Both the position numbers and the translations under genes were made by a program. The notes under the pieces were generated by a model. The model did no database searches and was not told the origin of the DNA. It saw only the letters and a list, made by a program, of their open reading frames with translations. From RPQJ01 sp036277615 (GTDB taxonomy: Bacteria; Pseudomonadota; Gammaproteobacteria; Steroidobacterales; Steroidobacteraceae), in NCBI GenBank assembly GCA_036277615.1, contig DASUMQ010000261.1, positions 1-11,713 of the forward strand: a stretch of 11,713 nucleotides of DNA. Reading direction: 5' to 3'. Numbering within the stretch: the first letter of the stretch is position 1; each line of letters opens with the position of its first letter. Positions 5,858 to 11,713 of this stretch are shown here, piece by piece.

Positions 5858-6420
5858 CGCCGGACCCGGAACGCGAAGACGATTCGCAGCACGCCCGTGA
5901 CGAACGCCCACGACGCCATCAGCCAGATCACGGAGAGGCCGCCCGCGGCCGGATTCGCGACGATCAGCAGGCCGAACAGGATCGACAGTGCACCCGTGAG
6001 GTAGAGGATCCACTCGCGTTGCGTCGCCGCCCGAACCTTGTAGCCGAGCATGACGATGAGCACGCCGAGCAGGATCGCCTGGAACGCCACGAGGTACACG
6101 AAGGCCGCCATGCTCACGCGCGGGTTCAGCAGCGCATAGCCGCCGACCAGCACGCCCAGCACGCCGATCAGCAGCAGGATCCACCAGCCGTCCTTTTCGC
6201 GATGCTGCACGGCGCCGACGACGTTGACGGCTCCGTCCACGAGGATCGCTGCCGCGAAGAACACGGCGACGACGAGCCACGCGGTGACCGGTTGCGCGAA
6301 TGCCAGCACCGCGAACGCGACGGACGCCAGGCCGCTGACGAGGAAGACCCACCAGGTGCGCCGGCAGAGCGCGCGAGCGTCACCACCGACGTGCGCGAGG
6401 AGACCGTCGGAATTTGCCAT
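5827..6420 (-). CDS. HdeD-family (DUF308) inner-membrane protein
   Basis: This 197-residue protein is almost entirely membrane-spanning: hydrophobic segments at about 23-42, 46-70, 79-98, 104-126, 136-154 and 160-184, arranged as three repeated helix pairs each with the 'G(L/V)..I.FG......NP' look of HdeD/DUF308 (for example LSILFGLLIVANPAAGGLSVIW). E. coli HdeD is linked to acid resistance at high cell density; whether that holds here is unknown. The start is ATG 6420 (MANSDGLLAH) with GGGAGA about 10 bases upstream; an open extension to 6576 runs into the divergent trmB and is rejected. The last residues after RVRR (TASIDTVLR) overlap the marC-like remnant on the other strand and may be acquired sequence. 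Confidence 0.85.
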   Translation of the reverse strand: MANSDGLLAHVGGDARALCRRTWWVFLVSGLASVAFAVLAFAQPVTAWLVVAVFFAAAILVDGAVNVVGAVQHREKDGWWILLLIGVLGVLVGGYALLNPRVSMAAFVYLVAFQAILLGVLIVMLGYKVRAATQREWILYLTGALSILFGLLIVANPAAGGLSVIWLMASWAFVTGVLRIVFAFRVRRTASIDTVLR

Positions 6421-6454
6421 GATCGAGGATTCTCCCGCACGGCAAGCAGGGCCG

Positions 6455-6460
6455 TATGAT
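6455..6460 (+). promoter_or_regulatory. Candidate -10 element for trmB
   Basis: TATGAT in the 82-bp divergent gap between hdeD and trmB would place a transcription start near 6467, about 36 nt before the trmB ATG. No convincing -35 is found at 16-18 bp. The same hexamer occurs before the YcaQ-like gene. Confidence 0.3.
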
Positions 6461-6502
6461 GCGCGACCTCCCCCTCCGTGCGACTGTAGCCTCTTGAAGC
6501 CG

Positions 6503-7249
6503 ATGAAACCAGACGTGGACGACGCAGCGCCGGCGGCCGGGGCGATGCAACCGGGCGGCGAGTTGGCGGAGCGCACCCGTCACCGCGCCATCCGCAGTTT
6601 CGTCGTGCGTGCGGGACGCATGACCCAGGCGCAGCAGCGGGCCTGGCGCGAGTTGTGGCCGCGTTGGGGTCTCGAAAAGGGCGAGGCGCCGTTCGATGTT
6701 GCTGCGACGTACGGGCGCGAGGCGCCGGTCACGCTGGAGATCGGGTTCGGCAATGGCGAGTCGTTGATCGCGCTCGCCACGAGCCACCCCGAGCGCAACT
6801 ACCTTGGTGTCGAAGTGCACCCGCCCGGCGTCGGCCACGCGTTGCTGCGTTGCGAGGCGGAGCACCTCACGAACCTGCGGCTGGTCTGCGAGGACGCCGT
6901 GGAGGTGATGCAGCGGCGCTTGATGGACGCGAGCCTCGACGAGGTGCTGCTCTACTTTCCCGACCCGTGGCCGAAGAAGCGCCACCACAAGCGACGGATC
7001 GTGCAGCCCCCGTTCGTCGAACTGGTCGCGAGCAGGTTGCGGCCGGGCGGAGTGTTTCGCCTGGCCACGGACTGGCAGCCCTATGCGGAGCACATGCTCG
7101 CCGCGGTCGGCGCGTGCGCGAGCCTGCGCAACGAGTCACCGACGGGCGGGTACGTGGAGCGGCCGCCGAGCCGCCCGGTCACGCGTTTCGAACGCCGCGG
7201 GCAACGTCTCGGCCACGACGTGTGGGACCTCGCGTTCCGTCGCATCTGA
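6503..7249 (+). CDS. trmB: tRNA (guanine-N7-)-methyltransferase
   Basis: This 248-residue S-adenosylmethionine-dependent enzyme makes 7-methylguanosine at position 46 of the tRNA variable loop. Recognisable elements are RSFVVRAGRMTQAQQRA (31-47), the SAM-binding LEIGFGNGESL (78-88), NYLGVEVH (99-106), LYFPDPWPKKRHHKRR (150-165; the tRNA-binding and catalytic signature), LATDWQPYAEHM (188-199), and a C-terminal TRFERRGQRLGHDVWDL (228-243) typical of TrmB. The start ATG 6503 has a weak GAAG close upstream; ATG 6545 is an alternative, since the first 20 residues are low-complexity and not conserved. Divergent from hdeD. Its TGA (7247-7249) directly abuts the stop of the convergent flavoprotein gene, so the two 3' ends meet without any spacer. 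Confidence 0.95.
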   Translation: MKPDVDDAAPAAGAMQPGGELAERTRHRAIRSFVVRAGRMTQAQQRAWRELWPRWGLEKGEAPFDVAATYGREAPVTLEIGFGNGESLIALATSHPERNYLGVEVHPPGVGHALLRCEAEHLTNLRLVCEDAVEVMQRRLMDASLDEVLLYFPDPWPKKRHHKRRIVQPPFVELVASRLRPGGVFRLATDWQPYAEHMLAAVGACASLRNESPTGGYVERPPSRPVTRFERRGQRLGHDVWDLAFRRI

Positions 7250-8848
7250 TCACGCGACCCGGCCGGCGATCCGTCCGCCGAGCAGGCAGCCGCCGAGGAA
7301 CGTGCCCTCGAGCCCTCGCTTGCCGTTCATGCCGCCGCCGCCGAAGCCTGCGCTCTCGCCCGCGGCATACAGCCCGGCGATCGGTACGCCTGCCTGGTCA
7401 AGCACGCGGCACTCGAGGTCCGTCTGCAGCCCGCCCATGCTCTTGCGGCTGATGATGAACTCGCGGATCGCGATCAGCGGTCCCGCGGACGGCTCCAGGA
7501 TTTTCTGGAACTTGCAGGTGCGCACCCGGTCGCCGATCCACCGACGCGCGAACTCGATCCGTCGCAGTTGTTCGTCGGTGTGGAAGCGCGGCCCGAGGTC
7601 GATGCAGCGGTCGTAGTTCGTCGCCGCGTCACGCACTGCCGCGAGGTCGACCGACCCGTCGCCGGCGAGCGCGTTCATTTTCGCGACGAGTCCGTCGACC
7701 GAGTCCGCGACGACGACGTCCGGGCAGAGCTGCGTCATCTGGTCGTAGAGCCAGTGGTTGCCGAGCAGCATGTCGCGTGCGACGTGCAGTCGCTTCTTGT
7801 GCCGGAACGACGGATTGAACTCGCCGCCCGAGATCGCGAGTTCCTTGAGCATGATGCGCCGGTTCAGCAACTGCCACGAGTACGCGCGCTGCTGGCGGCA
7901 GATCTGCGCAACGAGGTCGTGCGTGTCGAAGCCGGTCACCAGCGGCATCGGGCCGATGCGCTCGCCACGCCAGTTGAGCCAGAGCGCGGATTTCGGCGGC
8001 ACGAGCGACAGTCCGTGCGAGGGTTTGCGTGGCGCCCAGTGGTGGACGCCGGCCGCATAGTTCCATTGCCAGTCGAGGTGCGTGATGCGAGCGCCGAGCG
8101 CGCCGGCCGCATCGTGCAGCGTTCCGTCGGCGAACTTGTGCGAGCCGTTGAGCAGCGTTTCGGGCGGCCGCGACCAGTCCGCGGACCAGTGCTGCCTGAC
8201 ACGATCGAGGTCGCCGTTGATCCCGCCGGTCGCGACGATCACCGACTCGCCGGCGGCCTCGAACTCCTGGTCCAGGCCTTCGAGGTGCCCGCGACAGCCG
8301 GTCACGCGCCCGTCGCTCGTGACGAGCTGCTCGACCCGATGGTCGAACCTCAGCTGCAGGAGGTCGCGGTTGGGTCGGGCGAGCAGGTGGCGGTTGAGCA
8401 CGACCTGCAGCTCGTGGCCGGTGCCCCAGACGATGTGCCAGCGCGGCACGGAATTGCCTGGACCGTGGAGCCCCCGCTCGACCCAGAGCGGCATCGGCAT
8501 GAACTGCACGCCGACGCCGCGCAGCCAATCGAACACTTCCGTGTTCGACCGCTGGACGTACGCTTCCGCCCACGCGCGCGGCCAACGATCGTCCGGTCCG
8601 AAGTCCGCGAACGACAACCAGTCGCGCAACCCCTGCTCGGCGCCGTCCTTGATGCCGTACCGTTTCTGCAGCGCCGTGCCGGCGAACCAGATCCCGCCGA
8701 AGCTCTCCTTGGCGAGCCCGCCCATGTTCGCTTCCTCGTCGCGGTCGAGCAGCAACACGCTCCGACCGCGGTCGAGCAGCTCGATGGCTGCGGAGACGCC
8801 GGCAATGCCTGCGCCGATCACGATCACGTCCGCCGAATATCGAATCAT
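7250..8848 (-). CDS. FAD-binding dehydrogenase (fumarate reductase/3-ketosteroid dehydrogenase superfamily)
   Basis: This 532-residue flavoprotein has an N-terminal Rossmann FAD site, ADVIVIGAGIAGVSAAIELL (GxGxxG at 12-17), an acidic end to the second strand (VLLLDRDEEANMGG), SFGGIWF, and the C-terminal FAD-closing segment GLYAAGESAGFGGGGMNG. The middle part (WPRAWAEAYV, GVQFMPMPLWVERG, GNSVPRWHIVWGTG, LDWQWNYAAGVHHW) matches a family known only as 'putative FAD-binding dehydrogenase' (as I recall, the PRK12834 type, about 550 aa), related to flavocytochrome c fumarate reductase and KstD. Substrate is unknown. No signal peptide, so cytoplasmic. The start is ATG 8848, with GGAG about 10 bases upstream; an in-frame GTG at 8869 is possible. 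It is monocistronic, with both neighbours on the opposite strand. Confidence 0.85.
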   Translation of the reverse strand: MIRYSADVIVIGAGIAGVSAAIELLDRGRSVLLLDRDEEANMGGLAKESFGGIWFAGTALQKRYGIKDGAEQGLRDWLSFADFGPDDRWPRAWAEAYVQRSNTEVFDWLRGVGVQFMPMPLWVERGLHGPGNSVPRWHIVWGTGHELQVVLNRHLLARPNRDLLQLRFDHRVEQLVTSDGRVTGCRGHLEGLDQEFEAAGESVIVATGGINGDLDRVRQHWSADWSRPPETLLNGSHKFADGTLHDAAGALGARITHLDWQWNYAAGVHHWAPRKPSHGLSLVPPKSALWLNWRGERIGPMPLVTGFDTHDLVAQICRQQRAYSWQLLNRRIMLKELAISGGEFNPSFRHKKRLHVARDMLLGNHWLYDQMTQLCPDVVVADSVDGLVAKMNALAGDGSVDLAAVRDAATNYDRCIDLGPRFHTDEQLRRIEFARRWIGDRVRTCKFQKILEPSAGPLIAIREFIISRKSMGGLQTDLECRVLDQAGVPIAGLYAAGESAGFGGGGMNGKRGLEGTFLGGCLLGGRIAGRVA

Positions 8849-8906
8849 CGCTGGCGAGCTCCACGTCACGTCACGCGTCGTAGGACCGACAAGCGTACCG
8901 CGCCGT

Positions 8907-8919
8907 TATGATCCACCGC
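8907..8919 (+). promoter_or_regulatory. Leaderless-type promoter of the YcaQ-like gene
   Basis: TATGAT (8907-8912) is followed by exactly seven bases and then ATG 8920, so transcription would begin at or next to the start codon. No Shine-Dalgarno precedes ATG 8920, as expected for a leaderless mRNA. An earlier in-frame ATG (8908) lies inside this hexamer. A -35 match is poor (GACC around 8884-8887). Confidence 0.45.
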
Positions 8920-10095
8920 ATGAGCGTCAACCGAAACCCTCGCGACTCGCTGAGCGCCGCCGAGGCGCGGCGACTCGCGCTCGCTGCGCAGGGTTTCGCC
9001 GAGCCCCGTCCCGCGACCGGGGTGGCCCGTCGCGACGTGTTGCGCACGGTCCGACGACTCGGGCTCGTCCAGATCGACTCGGTCAACGTGCTCGTTCGGT
9101 CCCATTACCTGCCGTTGTACTCGCGGGTCGGCGCGTACGACCGCAGCTGGCTCGATGAGCTTGCCTACGGTGGGCGCCGCCGCAAGCTGTTCGAATACTG
9201 GGGGCACGAGGCCTCGCTGCTGCCGGTCGAGCAGCAACCGTTACTGCGCTGGCGCATGCAGCGGGCCAGGAACGGCGACGGTCTCTGGGGCGGCGTTGCG
9301 CGGTTCGGCCGAGAGCACGCGCGGTTCTGCGAGACGGTGCTCGCCGAAATCCGGGATCGCGGGCCGGTCGGTGTGTCCGAGCTGGCCGCGTCCGGTCGTC
9401 GCAAGGGCGGCTGGTGGGGCTGGAGCGAGGGCAAGGTCGCGCTCGAATGGCTGTTCTGGACCGGGCAGGTCACCACGCGTGCACGGCGCGGCACGTTCGA
9501 GCGCGTCTATGACCTCACGGAGCGCGTGCTGCCGAAGACCGTCCTCGCGGCGGCGACGCCCGACGAAGCGGCAGCGCAGCGACAGTTGCTGCGCATCGCA
9601 CAGCGTGCGCTCGGCGTCGCGACCGAGCGCGACCTGCGCGATTATTTCCGGCTGCCCGTCGCCGATGCGCGTGCGCGGCTCCTGGAGCTGGTCGAGGCCG
9701 GTGAGTTCGTGCCCGTTCAGGTGGGAGGCTGGCGAGCGCCCGCCTACGTGATGCGCGATGTGCGCATTCCGCGCCGCGTCGATGCCTGCGCGCTGCTGTC
9801 GCCGTTCGATTCGCTCGTGTGGTTTCGCGATCGCATGCAGCGGCTCTTCGACTTCCACTACCGGATCGAGATCTATACGCCGGCCCACAAGCGCCGGCAC
9901 GGCTACTACGTGCTGCCATTCCTGCTCGGCGACCGACTCGTGGCGCGCGTCGACCTCAAGGCGGACCGCGGCTCCGGCCGTCTGCGCACCCTCAGCACGC
10001 ACCTGGAGCCCGCGGCGACCCGCGCGCAAGTGGAGTCGGCGTTGCGCGACGAATTGCGTCGCCTCGCGGGCTGGCTCGACCTGCGCACCGAGTGA
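8920..10095 (+). CDS. ycaQ: YcaQ/AlkX-like DNA glycosylase (HTH_42 winged-helix family)
   Basis: This 391-residue protein belongs to the HTH_42 superfamily, DNA glycosylases that remove bulky alkylated bases and unhook interstrand crosslinks. The N-terminal winged-helix part carries LGLVQIDSVNVLVRSHYLPLYSR; the Q51-I-D53 triplet is the QxD catalytic motif of the YcaQ branch, as opposed to QxQ in AlkZ. Further signatures are FEYWGHEASLLP, KGGWWGWSEGKVALEWLFWTG, YDLTERVLP, LLSPFDSLVWFRDRMQRLFDFHYRIEIY and KRRHGYYVLPFLLGDRLVARVDLKADR. Length is close to E. coli YcaQ (about 410). The start is ATG 8920: the ATG four codons earlier lies within the probable -10 box. Divergent from the FAD dehydrogenase gene by 71 bp. 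Crosslink substrates are inferred from the family. Confidence 0.88.
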   Translation: MSVNRNPRDSLSAAEARRLALAAQGFAEPRPATGVARRDVLRTVRRLGLVQIDSVNVLVRSHYLPLYSRVGAYDRSWLDELAYGGRRRKLFEYWGHEASLLPVEQQPLLRWRMQRARNGDGLWGGVARFGREHARFCETVLAEIRDRGPVGVSELAASGRRKGGWWGWSEGKVALEWLFWTGQVTTRARRGTFERVYDLTERVLPKTVLAAATPDEAAAQRQLLRIAQRALGVATERDLRDYFRLPVADARARLLELVEAGEFVPVQVGGWRAPAYVMRDVRIPRRVDACALLSPFDSLVWFRDRMQRLFDFHYRIEIYTPAHKRRHGYYVLPFLLGDRLVARVDLKADRGSGRLRTLSTHLEPAATRAQVESALRDELRRLAGWLDLRTE

Positions 10096-10170
10096 CCGGG
10101 TGCCTCGTCGTGCATCCGCGCTGTCGATCGATTTACACGCCGGGTGGCCTCCAAACCACGCTTCGGGCAT

Positions 10171-10184
10171 ACTGTGCGCACAGT
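10171..10184. promoter_or_regulatory. Perfect 14-bp palindrome, possible operator
   Basis: ACTGTGCGCACAGT is its own reverse complement. Two more matching bases on each side (CA...TG) beyond one mismatch give a 20-bp dyad (10168-10187). The size suits a homodimeric helix-turn-helix regulator. The CTG-N6-CAG spacing does not fit the E. coli-type LexA box (CTG-N10-CAG). No cognate regulator is encoded here. Confidence 0.3.
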
Positions 10185-10225
10185 TTGCCGCCGCGCAGTC
10201 CGGTCTGCGCACGAGGATCTTCGGC

Positions 10226-10300
10226 GGAATATGGGGACACTCCTGATTTTCCCCGGCCGTTCTTACGGACCCGGAAATTCAGGAATGTCCCCATATTTCC
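10226..10300. repeat. REP/MITE-like inverted repeat (hairpin element)
   Basis: The left arm GGAATATGGGGACACTCCTG continues to 10252; the right arm occupies 10273-10300 and ends in TGTCCCCATATTTCC. The arms agree at 25 of 28 aligned positions, with one single-base gap. The 20-base centre carries a second small stem, CCGT-TCTT-ACGG (10257-10268), so one strand can fold into a long stacked hairpin. GGGGACA...TGTCCCC palindromes of this kind are, from general knowledge, common as dispersed REP-like sequences mobilised by RAYT (IS200/IS605-related) transposases. No transposase is present in the window. No T-tract follows, so it is not an obvious terminator. Confidence 0.55.
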
Positions 10301-10429
10301 GCATTGCGGCCCCTCCTGCAGACTGATCGACGTCTGCAATTTCGCGTCTCGATTCCATAAAGCAACGGCGCCCGGTCCGGTGCCTGCGCGTGTTCGCACG
10401 TGCGGGCGTGGCGTCTGGTAGATCACTGA

Positions 10430-11713
10430 ATGTCTTTTGATTCCCTGGGCCTCCGGCCCGAACTATTGCTGGCCGTACAAGAACTCGGCTACACCCAGGC
10501 CACCCCGATCCAGGCCCGCGCGATCGGTCCGGTCCTCGAAGGTCGCGACCTGCTTGCGGCCGCCCAGACCGGCACCGGCAAGACGGCCGCGTTCGCCTTG
10601 CCGCTGCTGCAGCGGCTGAGCGACGCGCACCCGCAACCGCGGGGGTCGCGCGCGCCCCGCGCCCTCGTGCTCGTGCCGACGCGCGAGCTCGCCGCGCAGG
10701 TCGACCAGTCGTTCAACGATTTCGGTCGTCACCTGCAGCAGCGCACGGCGCTGATTTTCGGTGGCGTGAGTGCCCGGCCGCAGATCGACACGTTGCGCCG
10801 CGGCGTCGACATCGTGATCGCCACGCCCGGTCGGCTGCTCGATCACGCGAACGAGCGCAACATCGACCTGCGCGACGTGCGCCACCTGGTGCTCGACGAG
10901 GCGGACCGCATGCTCGACATGGGGTTCATCCGCGACATCCGCCGGGTGCTCGCGCTGCTGCCGCCGAACCGCCAGAACCTGCTGTTTTCGGCGACGTTCT
11001 CGGAGGAGATCCGTGGGCTGGCCAAAGGCCTGCTCAAGGATCCGCTGACCGTCGAGGTCGCCGCGCGCAACGCCCCGGCCGAACTCGTCGAGCACCGCGT
11101 GCACCTGGTTTCGCAGGGCGAGAAGCGTGCCGTGCTGAGCCACCTGCTTCGCAACGGCGAGTCCTCGCCGCAGACGCTGGTGTTCACGCGGACCAAGCAC
11201 GGCGCCAACCGGCTCGCCGACCAGCTCGTGCGCGACGGTCTCGGCTGCGCGGCGATCCACGGCAACAAGTCGCAGAGCGCGCGGACGCGGGCGCTCGAGG
11301 ACTTCAAGGCCTACCGGGTGCAGGTCCTCGTGGCGACCGACATCGCCGCGCGCGGTCTCGACATCACCGAGCTGCCGCAGGTCGTCAACTACGAGCTGCC
11401 GCACGTGCCCGAGGACTACGTGCATCGCATCGGCCGCACGGGCCGCGCGGGATGCACGGGCCACGCGCTGTCACTCGTCTCCGACGACGAGAAGGATCGG
11501 CTGCGCGCGATCGAGAAAGTGCTCGGCCGCAAGATCCAGGTGCTGCCGCTCGACCGCAACCAGATTCCACGACCGCCGGGCGAAGGTCTGGCACGCGAAC
11601 CGCGGCACGTCGACCCGCGTGCCGTGGCACAGGCGCAGGCCCGACGCCAGCATCACGGGACGGCCACGCCGGCGGCGCGTCCTGCCGGAGGTCGCCGTTG
11701 GCAACCCCGCGGC
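10430..11713 (+). CDS. rhlE: DEAD-box ATP-dependent RNA helicase, RhlE type (partial, 3' end outside window)
   Basis: 428 codons are visible and open to the window edge. All helicase motifs are present: the Q motif (FDSLGL at 3-8 with Q28), I AAQTGTGKT (44-52), Ia PTRELA (83-88), GG (111-112), Ib TPGR (132-135), II DEAD (156-159), III SAT (187-189), IV LVFTRT (250-255), V ATDIAARGLDI (302-312) and VI HRIGRTGRAG (332-341). The post-core start LPLDRNQIP and the basic, disordered tail point to RhlE rather than RhlB, DeaD or DbpA. RhlE remodels RNA, affecting ribosome maturation and mRNA decay in the cytoplasm. The start ATG 10430 (MSFDSLGL) is where the family normally begins; no clear Shine-Dalgarno precedes it. 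Confidence 0.93.
   Translation, partial: MSFDSLGLRPELLLAVQELGYTQATPIQARAIGPVLEGRDLLAAAQTGTGKTAAFALPLLQRLSDAHPQPRGSRAPRALVLVPTRELAAQVDQSFNDFGRHLQQRTALIFGGVSARPQIDTLRRGVDIVIATPGRLLDHANERNIDLRDVRHLVLDEADRMLDMGFIRDIRRVLALLPPNRQNLLFSATFSEEIRGLAKGLLKDPLTVEVAARNAPAELVEHRVHLVSQGEKRAVLSHLLRNGESSPQTLVFTRTKHGANRLADQLVRDGLGCAAIHGNKSQSARTRALEDFKAYRVQVLVATDIAARGLDITELPQVVNYELPHVPEDYVHRIGRTGRAGCTGHALSLVSDDEKDRLRAIEKVLGRKIQVLPLDRNQIPRPPGEGLAREPRHVDPRAVAQAQARRQHHGTATPAARPAGGRRWQPRG

Larger units (their letters stand above)
10096..10429. other. Intergenic region without a supported gene
   Basis: This 334-bp stretch lies between the YcaQ-like stop and the helicase start. It holds a perfect 14-bp palindrome (10171-10184) and a 75-bp REP/MITE-like inverted repeat (10226-10300), both listed separately. 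Downstream, 10330-10366 is less G/C-rich and includes CATAAA, a possible -10 for the helicase, but with no convincing -35. The short frames crossing it have no recognisable protein character. I see no RNA gene. Confidence 0.6.

Noticed and set aside
8861..8876. CACGT-CACGT-CACGC short direct repeat between the FAD dehydrogenase and YcaQ-like genes
   Set aside because: Three 5-bp units only, not clearly positioned relative to a promoter; likely chance.
7568..9158. Long plus-strand open frames (447 and 358 codons) across the FAD dehydrogenase gene
   Set aside because: Antisense of a well-supported flavoprotein; the translated sequences have no recognisable fold or family pattern.
10144..10326. 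Short open frame of 60 codons across the 10226-10300 inverted repeat
   Set aside because: Its sequence is simply the translation of the palindrome; no ribosome-binding site or family likeness.
10391..10402. Small CGTG-TTCG-CACG stem before the helicase start as a possible regulatory hairpin
   Set aside because: Only four base pairs, and the UUCG is closed by G-C rather than C-G, so it is not the extra-stable tetraloop; expected by chance at this GC.

Overview
The window looks like ordinary chromosomal DNA from a high-GC gammaproteobacterium. Pointers are the coaBC-dut and pyrE-exonuclease III/Crc-type linkages, the DUF6763-type protein, and the strong G/C preference at third codon positions. 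The lineage is probably near Xanthomonadales, Nevskiales or Steroidobacterales, which is inference from gene content only. Genes fill nearly all of the window. I see no tRNA, rRNA, CRISPR array, intact insertion sequence or phage gene.

Layout. (1) Bases 1-1092, plus strand: the end of coaBC, an unnamed two-helix membrane protein, and dut, tightly coupled. (2) Bases 1090-1181: a palindrome built of TGGCTAG-type heptamers that contains the stop codons of two convergent genes. (3) Bases 1179-2600, minus strand: pyrE followed by a DUF4124-like secreted or anchored coiled-coil protein. (4) Bases 2629-5211, plus strand: exonuclease III, an AmpG-family permease and a Rieske ferredoxin, probably one operon, divergent from pyrE across only 28 bp. 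(5) Bases 5275-6420, minus strand: a DUF6763-type acidic protein and an HdeD-family membrane protein. Between them lies what appears to be the decayed 5' end of a marC-family gene on the plus strand. (6) Bases 6503-7249: trmB (plus), whose stop codon abuts the stop of a large FAD-binding dehydrogenase (minus, 7250-8848). (7) Bases 8920-10095: a YcaQ/AlkX-type DNA glycosylase with a probable leaderless promoter. (8) Bases 10096-10429: an intergenic stretch with a perfect 14-bp palindrome and a 75-bp REP/MITE-like inverted repeat. (9) Bases 10430 to the end: an rhlE-type DEAD-box helicase running off the window.

Functionally these are housekeeping genes: coenzyme A synthesis, dUTP removal, pyrimidine synthesis, base-excision and crosslink repair, muropeptide recycling, tRNA modification and RNA remodelling. 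I found no convincing new multi-gene system. The most interesting signals are small: the heptamer palindrome that supplies stop codons in all frames of both strands, the marC remnant fused into the 3' end of hdeD, the divergent promoters with nearly leaderless starts, and the REP-like hairpin.
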